Counted from the stretch's first letter, positions 16,576 through 26,302 are shown. The stretch is DNA of 64,000 nucleotides from Glaciecola sp041380235 (GCF_041380235.1 NZ_JBGIYY010000012.1:62001-126000), one strand, 5' to 3'. Numbers and translations are program-made. The notes: generated from the sequence alone by a model not told the origin.

Positions 16576-17328
16576 ATGTTATCGATGAAAAATATTAGCA
16601 AGTTGTACCAAACTGAAAAAGTACAAACTCATGCTTTGCGCGATTTCGATTTAGAAGTGCAAGAAGGCGAATTTATTGCCGTAACAGGCCCCTCCGGCTC
16701 CGGTAAAACCACGTTTTTGAATATCGCAGGTATGCTCGAAACATTTACCTCTGGTCAATATAAACTTGACGGCGTTGATGTGGGGTCGCTATCTGACAAT
16801 CAGCGAGCAGATTTACGTAATCAAAAAATCGGTTTTATTTTTCAAGGCTTTAATCTTATTCCTGATTTGGATTTATACGAAAACATTGAAGTCCCTTTGC
16901 GTTATCGCGGTATTAAGTCAGCAGAGCGTAAACGCCGCATTATGGAGTGTTTAGAAAAGGTCGGCTTAGGCAGTCGCGCGAAACACCTTCCTCAGCAGCT
17001 CTCCGGGGGCCAGCAGCAGCGTGTAGCTATTGCCAGAGCCTTAGCAGGCGAACCGCGGTTTTTACTGGCAGATGAGCCCACCGGTAACCTTGATAGTTTA
17101 ATGGCACGTCAGGTGATGGAGTTACTCGAACAAATTAATGCAGAAGGCGCTACGATTATCATGGTTACCCATGACCAAGAGCTTGCCAGAAGAGCGCCGC
17201 GAAATATCCAAGTAGTAGACGGCCAGTTAGCCGATTTTACGCTGTATCAAAGCCGCAACAGCGGTGTACTTGAACCCTCGGATATTGCTGATCTAGCAAG
17301 TGCCCACAACAAATCCGCTGAGGTGTAG
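16576..17328 (+). CDS. ABC transporter ATPase, MacB/LolD type
   Basis: This 250-aa nucleotide-binding protein carries Walker A GPSGSGKTT, the Q-loop (FIFQGFNL), signature LSGGQQQRVAIARAL, Walker B FLLADEPTGNLD and the switch His in MVTHDQEL. The sequence is typical of the MacB/LolD/FtsE class, which powers mechanotransmission rather than substrate passage through the membrane. It forms a transporter with the two permeases downstream. The gene ends one base before the next ATG, so translation is probably coupled. Confidence 0.92.
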   Translation: MLSMKNISKLYQTEKVQTHALRDFDLEVQEGEFIAVTGPSGSGKTTFLNIAGMLETFTSGQYKLDGVDVGSLSDNQRADLRNQKIGFIFQGFNLIPDLDLYENIEVPLRYRGIKSAERKRRIMECLEKVGLGSRAKHLPQQLSGGQQQRVAIARALAGEPRFLLADEPTGNLDSLMARQVMELLEQINAEGATIIMVTHDQELARRAPRNIQVVDGQLADFTLYQSRNSGVLEPSDIADLASAHNKSAEV

Positions 17329-17329
17329 C

Positions 17330-18643
17330 ATGTTAGCCTATTACATTGACCTAGCCTGGCGCAGCCTAAAACGCACGCCATTAGTATCCGCACTAATGGT
17401 AATGGCCATTGCGGTAGGTATTGGCATTACCATGACCAGTTTGTCGGTATATCACATGATGTCGATGGACCCCATTCCCAGCAAGAGCGACAAGCTGTTT
17501 GCAGTACAAACTGTCACATCCGACGCGGATGACAGTCAAGATCGAGATCGTTGGAATCGCAATATTACCTACAAAGACGCTATGGCCCTTTATCAAGCCG
17601 ATATTCCTGCCAAAAAAGTCCCGATGATGCGCACCGGTTTTTCAGTCCACATGAGGTCTGGTGAGGTTAAGCCTTTTTTAGAGTCTGCAAGAGTGACCGG
17701 GCGAGATTTCTTTAGCATGTTTGAACTATCCTTCATTTACGGTGGACCATGGTCAATGGAGCAGGAAGTGGGTGCTGCACCTGTAGTAGTGATCAGTGAA
17801 GCGCTAAACAATACGCTATTTGGTGGCGCAAACTCTGTGGGCAAAGAAATATTGTTAGACGAGTACAGCTTTCAGGTCATTGGCGTGTTGCAAGATTGGG
17901 ATATTCACATTAAGTATTATGATTTAACCAACGGCGCATTTAACGATGTAGAAAACTTGTTTATCCCCTTTGGTTTATTGCCGGCGCTGGAGCTGCCTAC
18001 ATGGGGAAATACCAACGGTTGGAAATTTGAAGAGGTCAATACCTTTCAAGAGCGATTAGCTTCAGAGCTTTGGTGGATACAGTTTTGGGCAGAGCTGCCC
18101 GATGCTCAAGCGGTGCTCGAATACGACAACTTTATTCGCGACTACATGATTGAGCAAGGGAGCCTGGGTCGCTTTGAGAGTAACGACGAGCCGCTCTATG
18201 CGATTCGAGATGTGAGTGAGTGGTTAGGCTACAACAACGTTGTCTCTGAAGATAATCAAGTGCTGGTGGGCTTGAGCTTTATGTTTTTGGTCGTGTGTCT
18301 TGCCAACATATTAGGCTTACTGCTCGGGAAGTTCTTAAAGCGTGCTCCCGAGGTTGGGGTCAGACGAGCATTGGGCGCCAATAAACGGCAAATCTTTTTA
18401 CAGCATTTGGTAGAAGTTTCGATGCTGGGTTTGATTGGCGGAATTGCCGGAATAGGCATTGCGCAACTGGGCTTGTGGGGCGTGCGCCATACTTATGATT
18501 ACTACAGCGCCTTGGCGACCATGGACCTATCTATGTTCTTAGCCGCGCCAGTTATTTCTATTGTTGCCTGTATTATAGCTGGTATGTATCCCGCTTGGTT
18601 GGTGTGTAAAACCGCCCCCGCCATTTACTTAAAAACCCAATAG
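17330..18643 (+). CDS. ABC transporter permease, FtsX/MacB type (first of two)
   Basis: This 437-aa protein has an N-terminal helix (about 17-37), a large MacB-like periplasmic domain (about 40-310) and three C-terminal helices with the FtsX signature (RAPEVGVRRALGANKRQIF). ATG 17330 directly follows the ATPase stop, and GAGG is in place. It carries no ATPase domain of its own and would pair with the next permease to make a heterodimer. A Trp-rich stretch of the periplasmic domain (ELWWIQFWAEL) is unusual. The substrate is unknown. Confidence 0.9.
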   Translation: MLAYYIDLAWRSLKRTPLVSALMVMAIAVGIGITMTSLSVYHMMSMDPIPSKSDKLFAVQTVTSDADDSQDRDRWNRNITYKDAMALYQADIPAKKVPMMRTGFSVHMRSGEVKPFLESARVTGRDFFSMFELSFIYGGPWSMEQEVGAAPVVVISEALNNTLFGGANSVGKEILLDEYSFQVIGVLQDWDIHIKYYDLTNGAFNDVENLFIPFGLLPALELPTWGNTNGWKFEEVNTFQERLASELWWIQFWAELPDAQAVLEYDNFIRDYMIEQGSLGRFESNDEPLYAIRDVSEWLGYNNVVSEDNQVLVGLSFMFLVVCLANILGLLLGKFLKRAPEVGVRRALGANKRQIFLQHLVEVSMLGLIGGIAGIGIAQLGLWGVRHTYDYYSALATMDLSMFLAAPVISIVACIIAGMYPAWLVCKTAPAIYLKTQ

Positions 18644-18654
18644 GAGCGCCCAAT

Positions 18655-19860
18655 ATGCTAGAAATTAAACCAATTTTTAATTCGCTGCGCCGCTCTAAAG
18701 CCGGTGCAATGATGCTGCTTATACAAATTGCGATCACCGTTGCTATAGTAAGTAACGCCGCTTTTATTATTTATGATCGTATCAACTATTTGCAACAAGA
18801 AACCGGGTATCCAGAGCAGGATGTATTCAGCTTCAGTGTGCTTACCTTTGGCACCGACATCGACAAGGTTCAGCAAATACAAAAAGATGAGGACATGCTG
18901 CGCAACGTACCGGGCGTGATCAATGCGGTGCACATGAGTGAGATACCACTATCGGGAAGTGGCTCTGCTAGTTCATTTGCATTGGATGCCGATCCTACTG
19001 ACAGTAAGACGGCACGCTCAGCATATGCGTTTGGCGATGAGAATATGATCAGTACGCTTGGCGTAAAGATTCTAGAAGGCCGCGATTTTACCCAAGAAGA
19101 CGTAGTGATTCAGACAACACCCGATGAAATCCCTACCGTAACGGTGGTGTCAAAAGGCTTTGCCGATGATTTGTTTCCAGAGGGGGATGCGCTGGGCAGT
19201 ATTTTCCATTTCGGTCCATACCCTATAAAAATTATTGGTATTATCGAAAAAATGAAGGGCCCTTGGTTAAAAGACCGCGCCGCAGATAATATGATCTTGT
19301 TTCCATTGGTGACTGAGCAAACGTTTCAAAAAATGATAGTGCGTACCGAACCCGGCCAGCGCGCCGCGGTGATGCGTCAGGTAGAGGAATTAATGCTGGC
19401 TAACTACGACCAAAGAGTGATCACCTCGCCCCAAGGTATGGACGATGCCAAACAAGAATACAACGCTTCTGACATCCTGATGATGCGCATGCTGATTGTA
19501 CTTATCTCAGTATTAGTCATGGTGACGGCACTCGGCATATTTGGTTTGACAGTGTTCAATATTAATAAACGCACAAAGCAAATCGGCACGCGCCGAGCAC
19601 TCGGCGCCAGAAAGTCTGCAATAGTTCGTTACTTTTTAGTCGAGAATAGCTTAATCTGTGTTTTCGGTTTAGCACTAGGTTCAATTGCTGCCATATATTT
19701 AGGACAAGCCTTGCTCACACATTACTCATTACCCGCTTTAGATAATACCTACGTTGTGGTGACGGCAGTGTGTGTGCTTTGTGTCAGTTTGCTATCTGTG
19801 TTGGTTCCGGCAAATAGGGCAGCGAATATATCTCCAAGTGTGGCGACAAGAAGTGTATAG
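18655..19860 (+). CDS. ABC transporter permease, FtsX/MacB type (second of two)
   Basis: This 401-aa partner permease has the same four-helix layout: a helix near 18-40, a periplasmic domain, then three helices from about 275. The FtsX signature is KQIGTRRALGARKSAIV. It starts 11 bases after the first permease. The two are only distantly similar in the periplasmic domain, which suggests an asymmetric heterodimer. Together with the adaptor and ATPase it forms an export system for an unknown compound such as a peptide or toxic agent. Confidence 0.9.
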   Translation: MLEIKPIFNSLRRSKAGAMMLLIQIAITVAIVSNAAFIIYDRINYLQQETGYPEQDVFSFSVLTFGTDIDKVQQIQKDEDMLRNVPGVINAVHMSEIPLSGSGSASSFALDADPTDSKTARSAYAFGDENMISTLGVKILEGRDFTQEDVVIQTTPDEIPTVTVVSKGFADDLFPEGDALGSIFHFGPYPIKIIGIIEKMKGPWLKDRAADNMILFPLVTEQTFQKMIVRTEPGQRAAVMRQVEELMLANYDQRVITSPQGMDDAKQEYNASDILMMRMLIVLISVLVMVTALGIFGLTVFNINKRTKQIGTRRALGARKSAIVRYFLVENSLICVFGLALGSIAAIYLGQALLTHYSLPALDNTYVVVTAVCVLCVSLLSVLVPANRAANISPSVATRSV

Positions 19861-19914
19861 AGAATTGTGTCACGGCAAACGAATGCGCAAGTTAGGGAGG
19901 TAAACGAGTAACTC

Positions 19915-21249
19915 ATGGAAAAAATACTCATAGTGGATGATACCAAGGCAGTGCTAGAAGCACTGTCGCTCCTGCTCGAAATTCATGGATATGATGTGGT
20001 CACCACAAGCTCTCCTGAGCATGCGATTGAACTGGCTGATCAACTGCGAGTTTCATTAGTTATCCAAGATATGAATTTTACGGCAGACACCACATCGGGG
20101 GATGAGGGCAGGGCGCTGTTTCATGAATTTCGCGCTATAAACCCGCATCTGCCTATTATTCTGATCACCGCTTGGACTGACCTAGAGCAAGCGATTGAAC
20201 TCGTCAAAGCAGGTGCTGCTGACTATATCGGTAAGCCTTGGGACGATCAAAAGTTGCTGACTAGCGTGGCAAACCTGATTGAGCTCGGTAAATCGAAACA
20301 GCAAAATGAGCGCCTTACTCGCACTTTACAAACACACAAGCCTCATCGAGACGCTGCAGAAAAAATTGGACTGATTTATGCCAGTGCTGCCATGCAAAGA
20401 GTGGTTGATATGGCAATGCAGGTTGCAAAGTCAGATATCTCGGCGCTCATTACCGGGGCCAACGGTGCTGGAAAAGAAAAAATTGCAGAGCTGATCCATG
20501 CCAATTCACCGATCAAAGAAAAGCCCTTTGTACGGGTTAATTGCGCAGCGTTGCCGGCAGACTTAATTGAGGCTGAACTTTTTGGTGCAGAGGCTGGTGC
20601 CTACACCGGTGCAAATAAAACACGAATAGGCAGGTTTGAAGCGGCTAATGGCGGCACCTTATTTTTAGATGAAATTGGTACCTTGTCGTATGCGGGGCAA
20701 ACTAAATTGCTACGCGTGTTGCAAACCGGCGAATTTGAGCGTTTGGGCTCCGTCGATACTATGCAAGTAAAAGTAAGGGTGATTTCAGCGACCAACGCCA
20801 ATTTACCAGAGCTGATTGCATCCGGCGAGTTTCGAGAAGACTTGTATTATCGTTTGAACGTTATTGAGCTGCATTTGCCGGCGCTGAGTAAGCGATTGGA
20901 TGATATTCAGCCTCTATTGACACACTTTTTACCCGAGCGCGCATTTAGTTTGGACGCTGAAAAAGCCATGATGCAGCATACTTGGCAAGGCAATGTGAGA
21001 GAGCTCGAAAACCTCTGTAAACGTCTTGCAGTGATGAAACCTGAAGGCATCATCGAGCGCGAAGATTTGGCGTTTGTCGACATGCAGGGCAATAGTACTC
21101 AGACTGGCGTAATAAAGGAACCAACGAAAGACGAGTTACAACGGGCTATGAAGCAACACGAGGGAGTCATAGCAAGGGTCGCAAGGCACTTTGGATTGAG
21201 TCGACAAGCGCTTTACCGGCGCTTAACTAAGTTTGGTATCGAATATTAA
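19915..21249 (+). CDS. NtrC-family sigma-54-dependent response regulator
   Basis: This 444-aa activator has a receiver domain (about 1-120, phospho-acceptor Asp 52 in VIQDMNF) and an AAA+ domain. Walker A is GANGAGKE at 181-188, the sigma-54 contact loop GAYTGA at 228-233 and Walker B TLFLDEIG. A Fis-type DNA-binding helix lies at the C-terminus (ARHFGLSRQALYRRLTKF). It would open the sigma-54 promoter at 15075-15090 and so activate the efflux operon in front of it. The gene follows the permease after 54 bases with GGAGG upstream, so it is probably part of the same transcript. It overlaps its kinase gene by one base. Confidence 0.93.
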   Translation: MEKILIVDDTKAVLEALSLLLEIHGYDVVTTSSPEHAIELADQLRVSLVIQDMNFTADTTSGDEGRALFHEFRAINPHLPIILITAWTDLEQAIELVKAGAADYIGKPWDDQKLLTSVANLIELGKSKQQNERLTRTLQTHKPHRDAAEKIGLIYASAAMQRVVDMAMQVAKSDISALITGANGAGKEKIAELIHANSPIKEKPFVRVNCAALPADLIEAELFGAEAGAYTGANKTRIGRFEAANGGTLFLDEIGTLSYAGQTKLLRVLQTGEFERLGSVDTMQVKVRVISATNANLPELIASGEFREDLYYRLNVIELHLPALSKRLDDIQPLLTHFLPERAFSLDAEKAMMQHTWQGNVRELENLCKRLAVMKPEGIIEREDLAFVDMQGNSTQTGVIKEPTKDELQRAMKQHEGVIARVARHFGLSRQALYRRLTKFGIEY

Positions 21250-22580
21250 TGAAGCTTCGTTTACTGCATCGTGTGTGGGTAATTGTGCTGGTGATTTGCA
21301 GCATGGCGGTGATACCTGTGTGGTATTTTGCAGAATGGGAGCTGGTATACAAAGGATTATTTTCGGTAAGCATTTATCTCAGCGGGTGGGTAATTGCGCA
21401 TTATTTATTTAAAGATGTAAACGAGGGGCTCGCTGCCCTTGAAGTGGGTTTGCTAAATCTAAAAGATGGCGAGTTTTCGACGACTTTGGTTTATCAAAAT
21501 GATGATGAGCTTGGCAAACTGTGTCAGTTGTATAATCAAACAGTCGAACATCTACGCCTTGAAAAACGCTGGCTCTATCAGCGAGAACTATTGCTAGATA
21601 AGGTCACCCAAAGCTCTCCCGAAGCACTATTTTTAGTTAACGATAATCAGCAAATCATCTTCAGTAATATTGCCGCCAGACGATTCTTTGACGTACCCAC
21701 AAGTCTAGACGGCGGGGAGTTAAGTCAGCTATTAGAGACTGCTCCTTCGGGCGTTAAAAGTGCCATAGAGGCAGGTAAAGACGGTTTATTCAGTATCAAT
21801 TTTAGTGGTCAAGACAATCATCAAGACTCTCAAACCTGGCATATGGCAAGCGGTAATTTTGTGCTAAATAATCAAACTCACCGACTTTATATTTTAAAGC
21901 AAATGACGCGTGAAATAAGTCGACAGGAAGTGGCGGTTTGGAAAAAGGTGATTCGGGTAATAAGCCATGAATTAAATAACAGTTTGGGCCCAATCTCTTC
22001 GATGCTACACAGTGGCCGTATATTAAGCTTAAAGGTTGACGAAGACCGCTTGGCCCGAGTGTTTTCAACCATCGATGAACGTATTAAACACCTCAGTGAG
22101 TTTGTGCAAGGCTACGGTCAGTTTGCTAAAATTCCGGAGCCTAAGGTCCAGCTAATTAGCAGCCAAGCGCTGTTGAAAAATTTGTCTGATCAATGGGAGT
22201 TTACATACGACATAAGCCAAGATATACCTATCTATGCAGACCCAGCACAGTTAGAGCAGTTACTTATCAATTTACTTAAGAATGCCCATGAATCGGGTTC
22301 GCCGCGACAAGACATTCGCATTGAAATTTTTACTGCGCCAGCAATGCAAGAGACTCAAATTATTGTGACTGATGCAGGAAAAGGAATTGCTGAGGGCTCA
22401 CTTAACAGTGTGTTGATCCCTTTCTATTCGACGAAGAGCAATGGCTCTGGATTAGGCTTAGCGCTTTGTCGAGAAATTATAGACGCTCACCATGGTCAAA
22501 TTGTTCTGAGTAATCGCAGCACAGGTGGCTTGATAGTTAGAGTCACCTTACCTAAATTTGGCACAAATGCGGGCGTTTAA
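21249..22580 (+). CDS. Membrane sensor histidine kinase, NtrY-like, partner of the sigma-54 activator
   Basis: This 443-aa kinase has two N-terminal helices (about 8-28 and 33-53) with almost no periplasmic loop, a HAMP-like segment and a PAS-like region (about 110-220). The phospho-acceptor His 240 is in VISHELNNSLGPISS, and the ATPase domain has NLLKNAHESG and GSGLGLALC. The near absence of an outside domain suggests it senses a membrane or cytoplasmic signal. The TAATG overlap with the upstream gene marks it as the cognate kinase. Confidence 0.9.
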   Translation: MKLRLLHRVWVIVLVICSMAVIPVWYFAEWELVYKGLFSVSIYLSGWVIAHYLFKDVNEGLAALEVGLLNLKDGEFSTTLVYQNDDELGKLCQLYNQTVEHLRLEKRWLYQRELLLDKVTQSSPEALFLVNDNQQIIFSNIAARRFFDVPTSLDGGELSQLLETAPSGVKSAIEAGKDGLFSINFSGQDNHQDSQTWHMASGNFVLNNQTHRLYILKQMTREISRQEVAVWKKVIRVISHELNNSLGPISSMLHSGRILSLKVDEDRLARVFSTIDERIKHLSEFVQGYGQFAKIPEPKVQLISSQALLKNLSDQWEFTYDISQDIPIYADPAQLEQLLINLLKNAHESGSPRQDIRIEIFTAPAMQETQIIVTDAGKGIAEGSLNSVLIPFYSTKSNGSGLGLALCREIIDAHHGQIVLSNRSTGGLIVRVTLPKFGTNAGV

Positions 22581-22594
22581 GTTTCGCTTAGCGC

Positions 22595-23515
22595 TTATTC
22601 ACCAAACACAGACCAGCCAGTTTTAGCCGCAAGAATTTCTAGGGCTAGCGTTCCGAGTTTGCTATTACCAATGGGATCTAGGCCTGGTGACCATACCGCA
22701 ATAGAAGCTTTGCCAGGGGCGATTGCTAAAATGCCACCACCCACGCCGCTTTTTCCGGGTAGCCCCACTCTAAATGCAAACTCACCTGAACCGTCATAAT
22801 GCCCGCAGGTTAGCATTAGCGCATTTATGCGTTTAGCGCGCTTAGGTGACACAATCGCCGTGCCTGAATTGGGGTTAATGCCGTTGTTAGCTAAAAACAA
22901 ACCTGCTTTTGCTAATTGCACTGTATTCATCGCAATCGAGCAATGATGAAAATAGGTGCCAAGGACCTTTTCAACTGGATTTTCAAAATGTCCAAAAGAA
23001 GCCATAAAATAGGCCAGTGAAGTATTTCTTGCTCCGGTTTTTTGCTCAGACCGGGCGACTTTTTCATCGATAGTGATGCTATCGTCGTCAGATAAAAAAC
23101 GAATAAACTGTATGATTTCAGCTAAGGTTTCTTTGGGTTCATGACCTTGCATAATGGTGTCGGCAATCGCAATTGCACCAGCATTGATAAAGGGGTTTCT
23201 TGGCCTACCATGCTCATGCTCTAGCTGAACAATTGAATTAAAAGGGTCTCCAGAGGGTTCCCGGCCGACTCGTGTCCATACATAGTCGCCTAATTTTCCT
23301 AAGGCCAAGGTTAAGGTAAATACTTTAGACACACTTTGTATTGAAAATAAGGTATTGGCACACCCTGCGCTAAATATTTCACCGCTTGGTAAGGCAACTG
23401 TGATCGCAAACTGATTTGAGTCGACTCGCGCAAGTTGCGGAATATAGGTCGCGACTTTACCTTTATCTTCTGTGAGCAACATTTGCTCAGCGATTTCGTC
23501 GATAATACTTTGCAA
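22595..23515 (-). CDS. glsA: Glutaminase, serine-dependent beta-lactamase-like family
   Basis: This 306-aa glutaminase A-type enzyme converts glutamine to glutamate and ammonia. The SxxK catalytic motif is Ser 61-Lys 64 (SVSK), and conserved NPFINAGAIA, GARNTSLAY and YDGSGEFAFRVGLPGKSGVGG stretches are present. Full length for the family is about 305-310 aa. It lies between convergent and same-strand neighbours as a single gene. Its usual role is nitrogen supply or acid resistance. Confidence 0.95.
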   Translation of the reverse strand: MQSIIDEIAEQMLLTEDKGKVATYIPQLARVDSNQFAITVALPSGEIFSAGCANTLFSIQSVSKVFTLTLALGKLGDYVWTRVGREPSGDPFNSIVQLEHEHGRPRNPFINAGAIAIADTIMQGHEPKETLAEIIQFIRFLSDDDSITIDEKVARSEQKTGARNTSLAYFMASFGHFENPVEKVLGTYFHHCSIAMNTVQLAKAGLFLANNGINPNSGTAIVSPKRAKRINALMLTCGHYDGSGEFAFRVGLPGKSGVGGGILAIAPGKASIAVWSPGLDPIGNSKLGTLALEILAAKTGWSVFGE

Positions 23516-23577
23516 TATGGGCTCCGAATTGGCAGGGTATGACCTTGGTGTGGACGCCGAGTATATGCCTAAATACT

Positions 23578-24222
23578 TTAAATAACACCAAGTTCAATTG
23601 CTTTTAACACTGCTCTTGTGCGATCGCGAACCCCGAGTTTTGCTAATATGCTAGAGACCTGATTTTTAATAGTACCTTCAGAACGAAATAAGCTGTCTGC
23701 CATTTCTTTATTGCTGCAGCCTGAGGCCATTAGGCGCAATATTTCGGTCTCACGCTTTGACAGTGGCTCTGGTATATCAGCTGATGCAAACTCTGAGGGT
23801 TTACCCTGCAGACCAGCGATAAGGCGCTCAGTGATGGCTGGTTGAATCAGTGTATTGCCCGCGTGCACAGTTTCGATACTTTTGACTAAGGTATCTAAAG
23901 ACACGTCTTTTAGTAAATAGCCCTTAGCGCCGGCTTTAATGGCCTGCATTACCGATTCATGATCATCAAAGGTGGTAAGCATGATGACCGGCGGGACGTT
24001 AGTGCGCTGCTGCAAGTTGATTAAGGTTTCAATGCCATTTTTAACCGGCATTCGGATATCCATTAAGATGACATCAATATCGTTATGCTCAGATTGCTTT
24101 TGTAGTGCTACTTCGCCATTTTCAGCTTCGGCTATCACGCTGACTTTTTCAGACATCGAGAGTAGGCTGCGAATACCGTGCCGCACTAGGGTTTGGTCAT
24201 CGACCAACATCAATTTTATCAT
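23578..24222 (-). CDS. NarL/LuxR-type response regulator
   Basis: This 214-aa regulator has a receiver domain with phospho-acceptor Asp 55 (VILMDIRMP) and a C-terminal LuxR helix-turn-helix (LSKRETEILRLMASGCSNKE, about 150-214). It overlaps its kinase gene by four bases. By position the target is likely to be the divergent membrane-protein gene at 25555, whose promoter carries a repeated motif. The call is certain, but the target is inferred. Confidence 0.93.
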   Translation of the reverse strand: MIKLMLVDDQTLVRHGIRSLLSMSEKVSVIAEAENGEVALQKQSEHNDIDVILMDIRMPVKNGIETLINLQQRTNVPPVIMLTTFDDHESVMQAIKAGAKGYLLKDVSLDTLVKSIETVHAGNTLIQPAITERLIAGLQGKPSEFASADIPEPLSKRETEILRLMASGCSNKEMADSLFRSEGTIKNQVSSILAKLGVRDRTRAVLKAIELGVI

Positions 24223-25361
24223 GCAAGCTGTTCAGTATTTAGGGGGATCATGACGTCGGTGATTAGCGATTGTTTACTAAGCATAAATTCAATGCTACCG
24301 CTGACCAATGCTATTCGCTCTTTCATGCCTTTTAAGCCATTGCCTGGAATAAGTGTTGCTGGCATTTTACCGTCGCTTTGAATGCGTAACTTAACATTAT
24401 TGGCATCTTGCGATAGTGCAATAGACACGTGTTTACCTCGCCCATGTTTAATGGTGTTAGTGACAGACTCTTGGATACATTTCATCAGTGTATCGGCTAT
24501 TTGTAGGTCGTCAATTTTTAGATTGTCGGCAAGGTCTAGGTCGATATTGAGACCAGATACCTGATCAGACATACTCTGAATAGCTGCTTTTAAATCTACT
24601 TGGCTCTTATCCCGAATATCGCTGACAGCCTCTCTGACATCGCTTAGCAATAGCTTAGCAAGCTGATGACATTGATCGATACTTTGTTTGACCTCACCGT
24701 TTGTTTTTAAGCTCGCAACCTGCAGGTTAATGGTCAGCGCTGTTAAGTGATGACCTAACAAGTCATGAATGTTTCGAGCGATTCTTACCCTTTCGCTTTG
24801 TTTACTGGCTTCTTTGAGCAAGGCCTGTGCACTGAGCAACTGTCGATTAGCATCTTCAGCTTGCTGGCGTGCCAGTTTTTCATTTACAGTTGAATTTACC
24901 ATGATCACCGCGAAGATATTGAATGTCCAAAACAGTGATGCCGTTAAAAATACAAAAGTATGCTCCCAATGATAGGTAAAAACAAAAAATAAAGGCAGTG
25001 ACATCAACGAACTAATAATTAACGAGCGCTTCACGCTAAAAAAGTAAGGAAGCGCGCCGGTGATAATCCCCATTAAAATGCTATTGAAGGAGAGCGGTAC
25101 AACAAAGTATATGGTCACAACAATGCCAAATAAGATGACTAAAATTGCCATTCTCGAACGTGTATCGCGAGCATATTCGGTTTCTCTTATCAGGCAAAAC
25201 CACAGCACGATGTAAGATAGGTAGAGTACGCTAGCGAAGGCAATTTGCAGCGCTGACAAGTCATTGTTGACCATTACCAGCAGGCTCATGCCAGTCACAA
25301 CCGCCCACGTGACGAGCCCAGAGAGTTTTTCTAGTGAAAATAAAGCTTTAAAAGCAGTCAT
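24219..25361 (-). CDS. DesK-type sensor histidine kinase (HisKA_3)
   Basis: This 380-aa kinase has five or six membrane helices in the first 160 residues, a coiled coil (about 165-190), the HisKA_3 phospho-acceptor His 199 in ARNIHDLLGHHLTAL and an ATPase domain (NTIKHGRGKHVSIALS). Kinases of this layout, such as DesK and LiaS, often sense membrane state. ATG 25361 is preferred, although a GTG at 25373 would add four residues. It is coupled to the response regulator downstream. Confidence 0.9.
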   Translation of the reverse strand: MTAFKALFSLEKLSGLVTWAVVTGMSLLVMVNNDLSALQIAFASVLYLSYIVLWFCLIRETEYARDTRSRMAILVILFGIVVTIYFVVPLSFNSILMGIITGALPYFFSVKRSLIISSLMSLPLFFVFTYHWEHTFVFLTASLFWTFNIFAVIMVNSTVNEKLARQQAEDANRQLLSAQALLKEASKQSERVRIARNIHDLLGHHLTALTINLQVASLKTNGEVKQSIDQCHQLAKLLLSDVREAVSDIRDKSQVDLKAAIQSMSDQVSGLNIDLDLADNLKIDDLQIADTLMKCIQESVTNTIKHGRGKHVSIALSQDANNVKLRIQSDGKMPATLIPGNGLKGMKERIALVSGSIEFMLSKQSLITDVMIPLNTEQLA

Positions 25362-25434
25362 GGTCAAACGCACTCAATTAAATCTTAAATATTAATGCAA
25401 GCCTATCAGTAAAGCCTAAACATTGCCTATAGGT

Positions 25435-25463
25435 AAAAAGTCATAAAAAAAGTCATGACCTTT
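25435..25463. promoter_or_regulatory. Tandem AAAAAGTCAT motif, possible response-regulator site
   Basis: AAAAAGTCAT occurs at 25435-25444 and 25447-25456, a 12-bp period. The second copy runs into the palindrome GTCATGAC (AAGTCATGACCTT). It lies between the divergent kinase gene and the membrane-protein gene at 25555. It would suit binding of a NarL-type dimer, but this is untested. Confidence 0.4.
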
Positions 25464-25554
25464 GGCACTGATGCTCAATAGATAGGTGAAGTATTGTTGA
25501 GACATTGTAAAGCGGCAAGCCAAGCATTGCCCATATTAAAACAAAGGAAAGACC

Positions 25555-26301
25555 ATGACATATTTATACTCCGCTAATTTATGGCTACACATCGTATTTG
25601 CCGCTATTGCATTGGTATTGTTTTGGGTGCCAATATTTACGAAAAAGGGGCACTTGAATCATCGTAAATTTGGGCATCATTATAAAGTGGCGATGTACAC
25701 AGTTGCATTAACTGGTGTGTTAATGGCAACGATGATGATGGCGCAACCTTTTGTAGTAAAACCTGAGTATCTAAACCATGAAAACCCAGAAGCGGTTGTT
25801 GCATACTTTCGCTCCTTAAATATATTTTTAATTTTCTTAGCGCTACTAACATTTACTACCACTCGCCACGGTATCGAAGTATTGGCAGTAAAAGACAAAC
25901 GGGAGCAACTGCGCAAGTTTAACTATATTGTGCCGGTTTGGATGTTAGCTGTTGGCGGGGTGATGTTGTTTGTATTTGGCATAGTTAACAGCAACGTTCT
26001 GCATATCGCATTTGGGATTTTAGGTTTGGTAATTGGCGTGAATATGTTGCGCTATTGCTTAAAAACCTCAGTTGCCAAGCGCCAGTGGATAATAGAACAC
26101 ATCGGCAGCATGATAGGCTCGGGTATTGCTGCCTACACTGCGTTTCTGACCTTTGGAGGACGTACTTTATTCAGCGACCTCGGACAATGGCAGTTAGTGT
26201 TTTGGGTCGCGCCTGGCATTGTTGGTGGCATCGCTTCTTATATCGTTTGTAAGCGCTATGCACAGATGTTTGGTGTAGTGAATGAGCAAGCTGAGGTATG
26301 A
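25555..26301 (+). CDS. Polytopic membrane protein, possible target of the adjacent two-component system
   Basis: This 248-aa protein has about seven hydrophobic helices spread over the whole length. The second loop contains His-rich GHLNHRKFGHHYK (about 32-44). His residues also lie near helix ends (NLWLHIVFA, VLHIAFGILG, IIEHIGSM), as in DUF2306-like or cytochrome-like membrane proteins. I do not assign a function. AAAGGAAAG lies six bases before the ATG. It is divergent from the DesK-type kinase and convergent with a TerB-like gene two bases away. Confidence 0.7.
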   Translation: MTYLYSANLWLHIVFAAIALVLFWVPIFTKKGHLNHRKFGHHYKVAMYTVALTGVLMATMMMAQPFVVKPEYLNHENPEAVVAYFRSLNIFLIFLALLTFTTTRHGIEVLAVKDKREQLRKFNYIVPVWMLAVGGVMLFVFGIVNSNVLHIAFGILGLVIGVNMLRYCLKTSVAKRQWIIEHIGSMIGSGIAAYTAFLTFGGRTLFSDLGQWQLVFWVAPGIVGGIASYIVCKRYAQMFGVVNEQAEV

Positions 26302-26302
26302 C

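Noticed and set aside
19915..22580. PrsR/PrsK pair controlling the PEP-CTERM-like gene
   Set aside because: The kinase has two helices and about 443 aa, unlike the multi-helix PrsK, and the pair ends the efflux operon. Cross-control cannot be excluded but is not supported.
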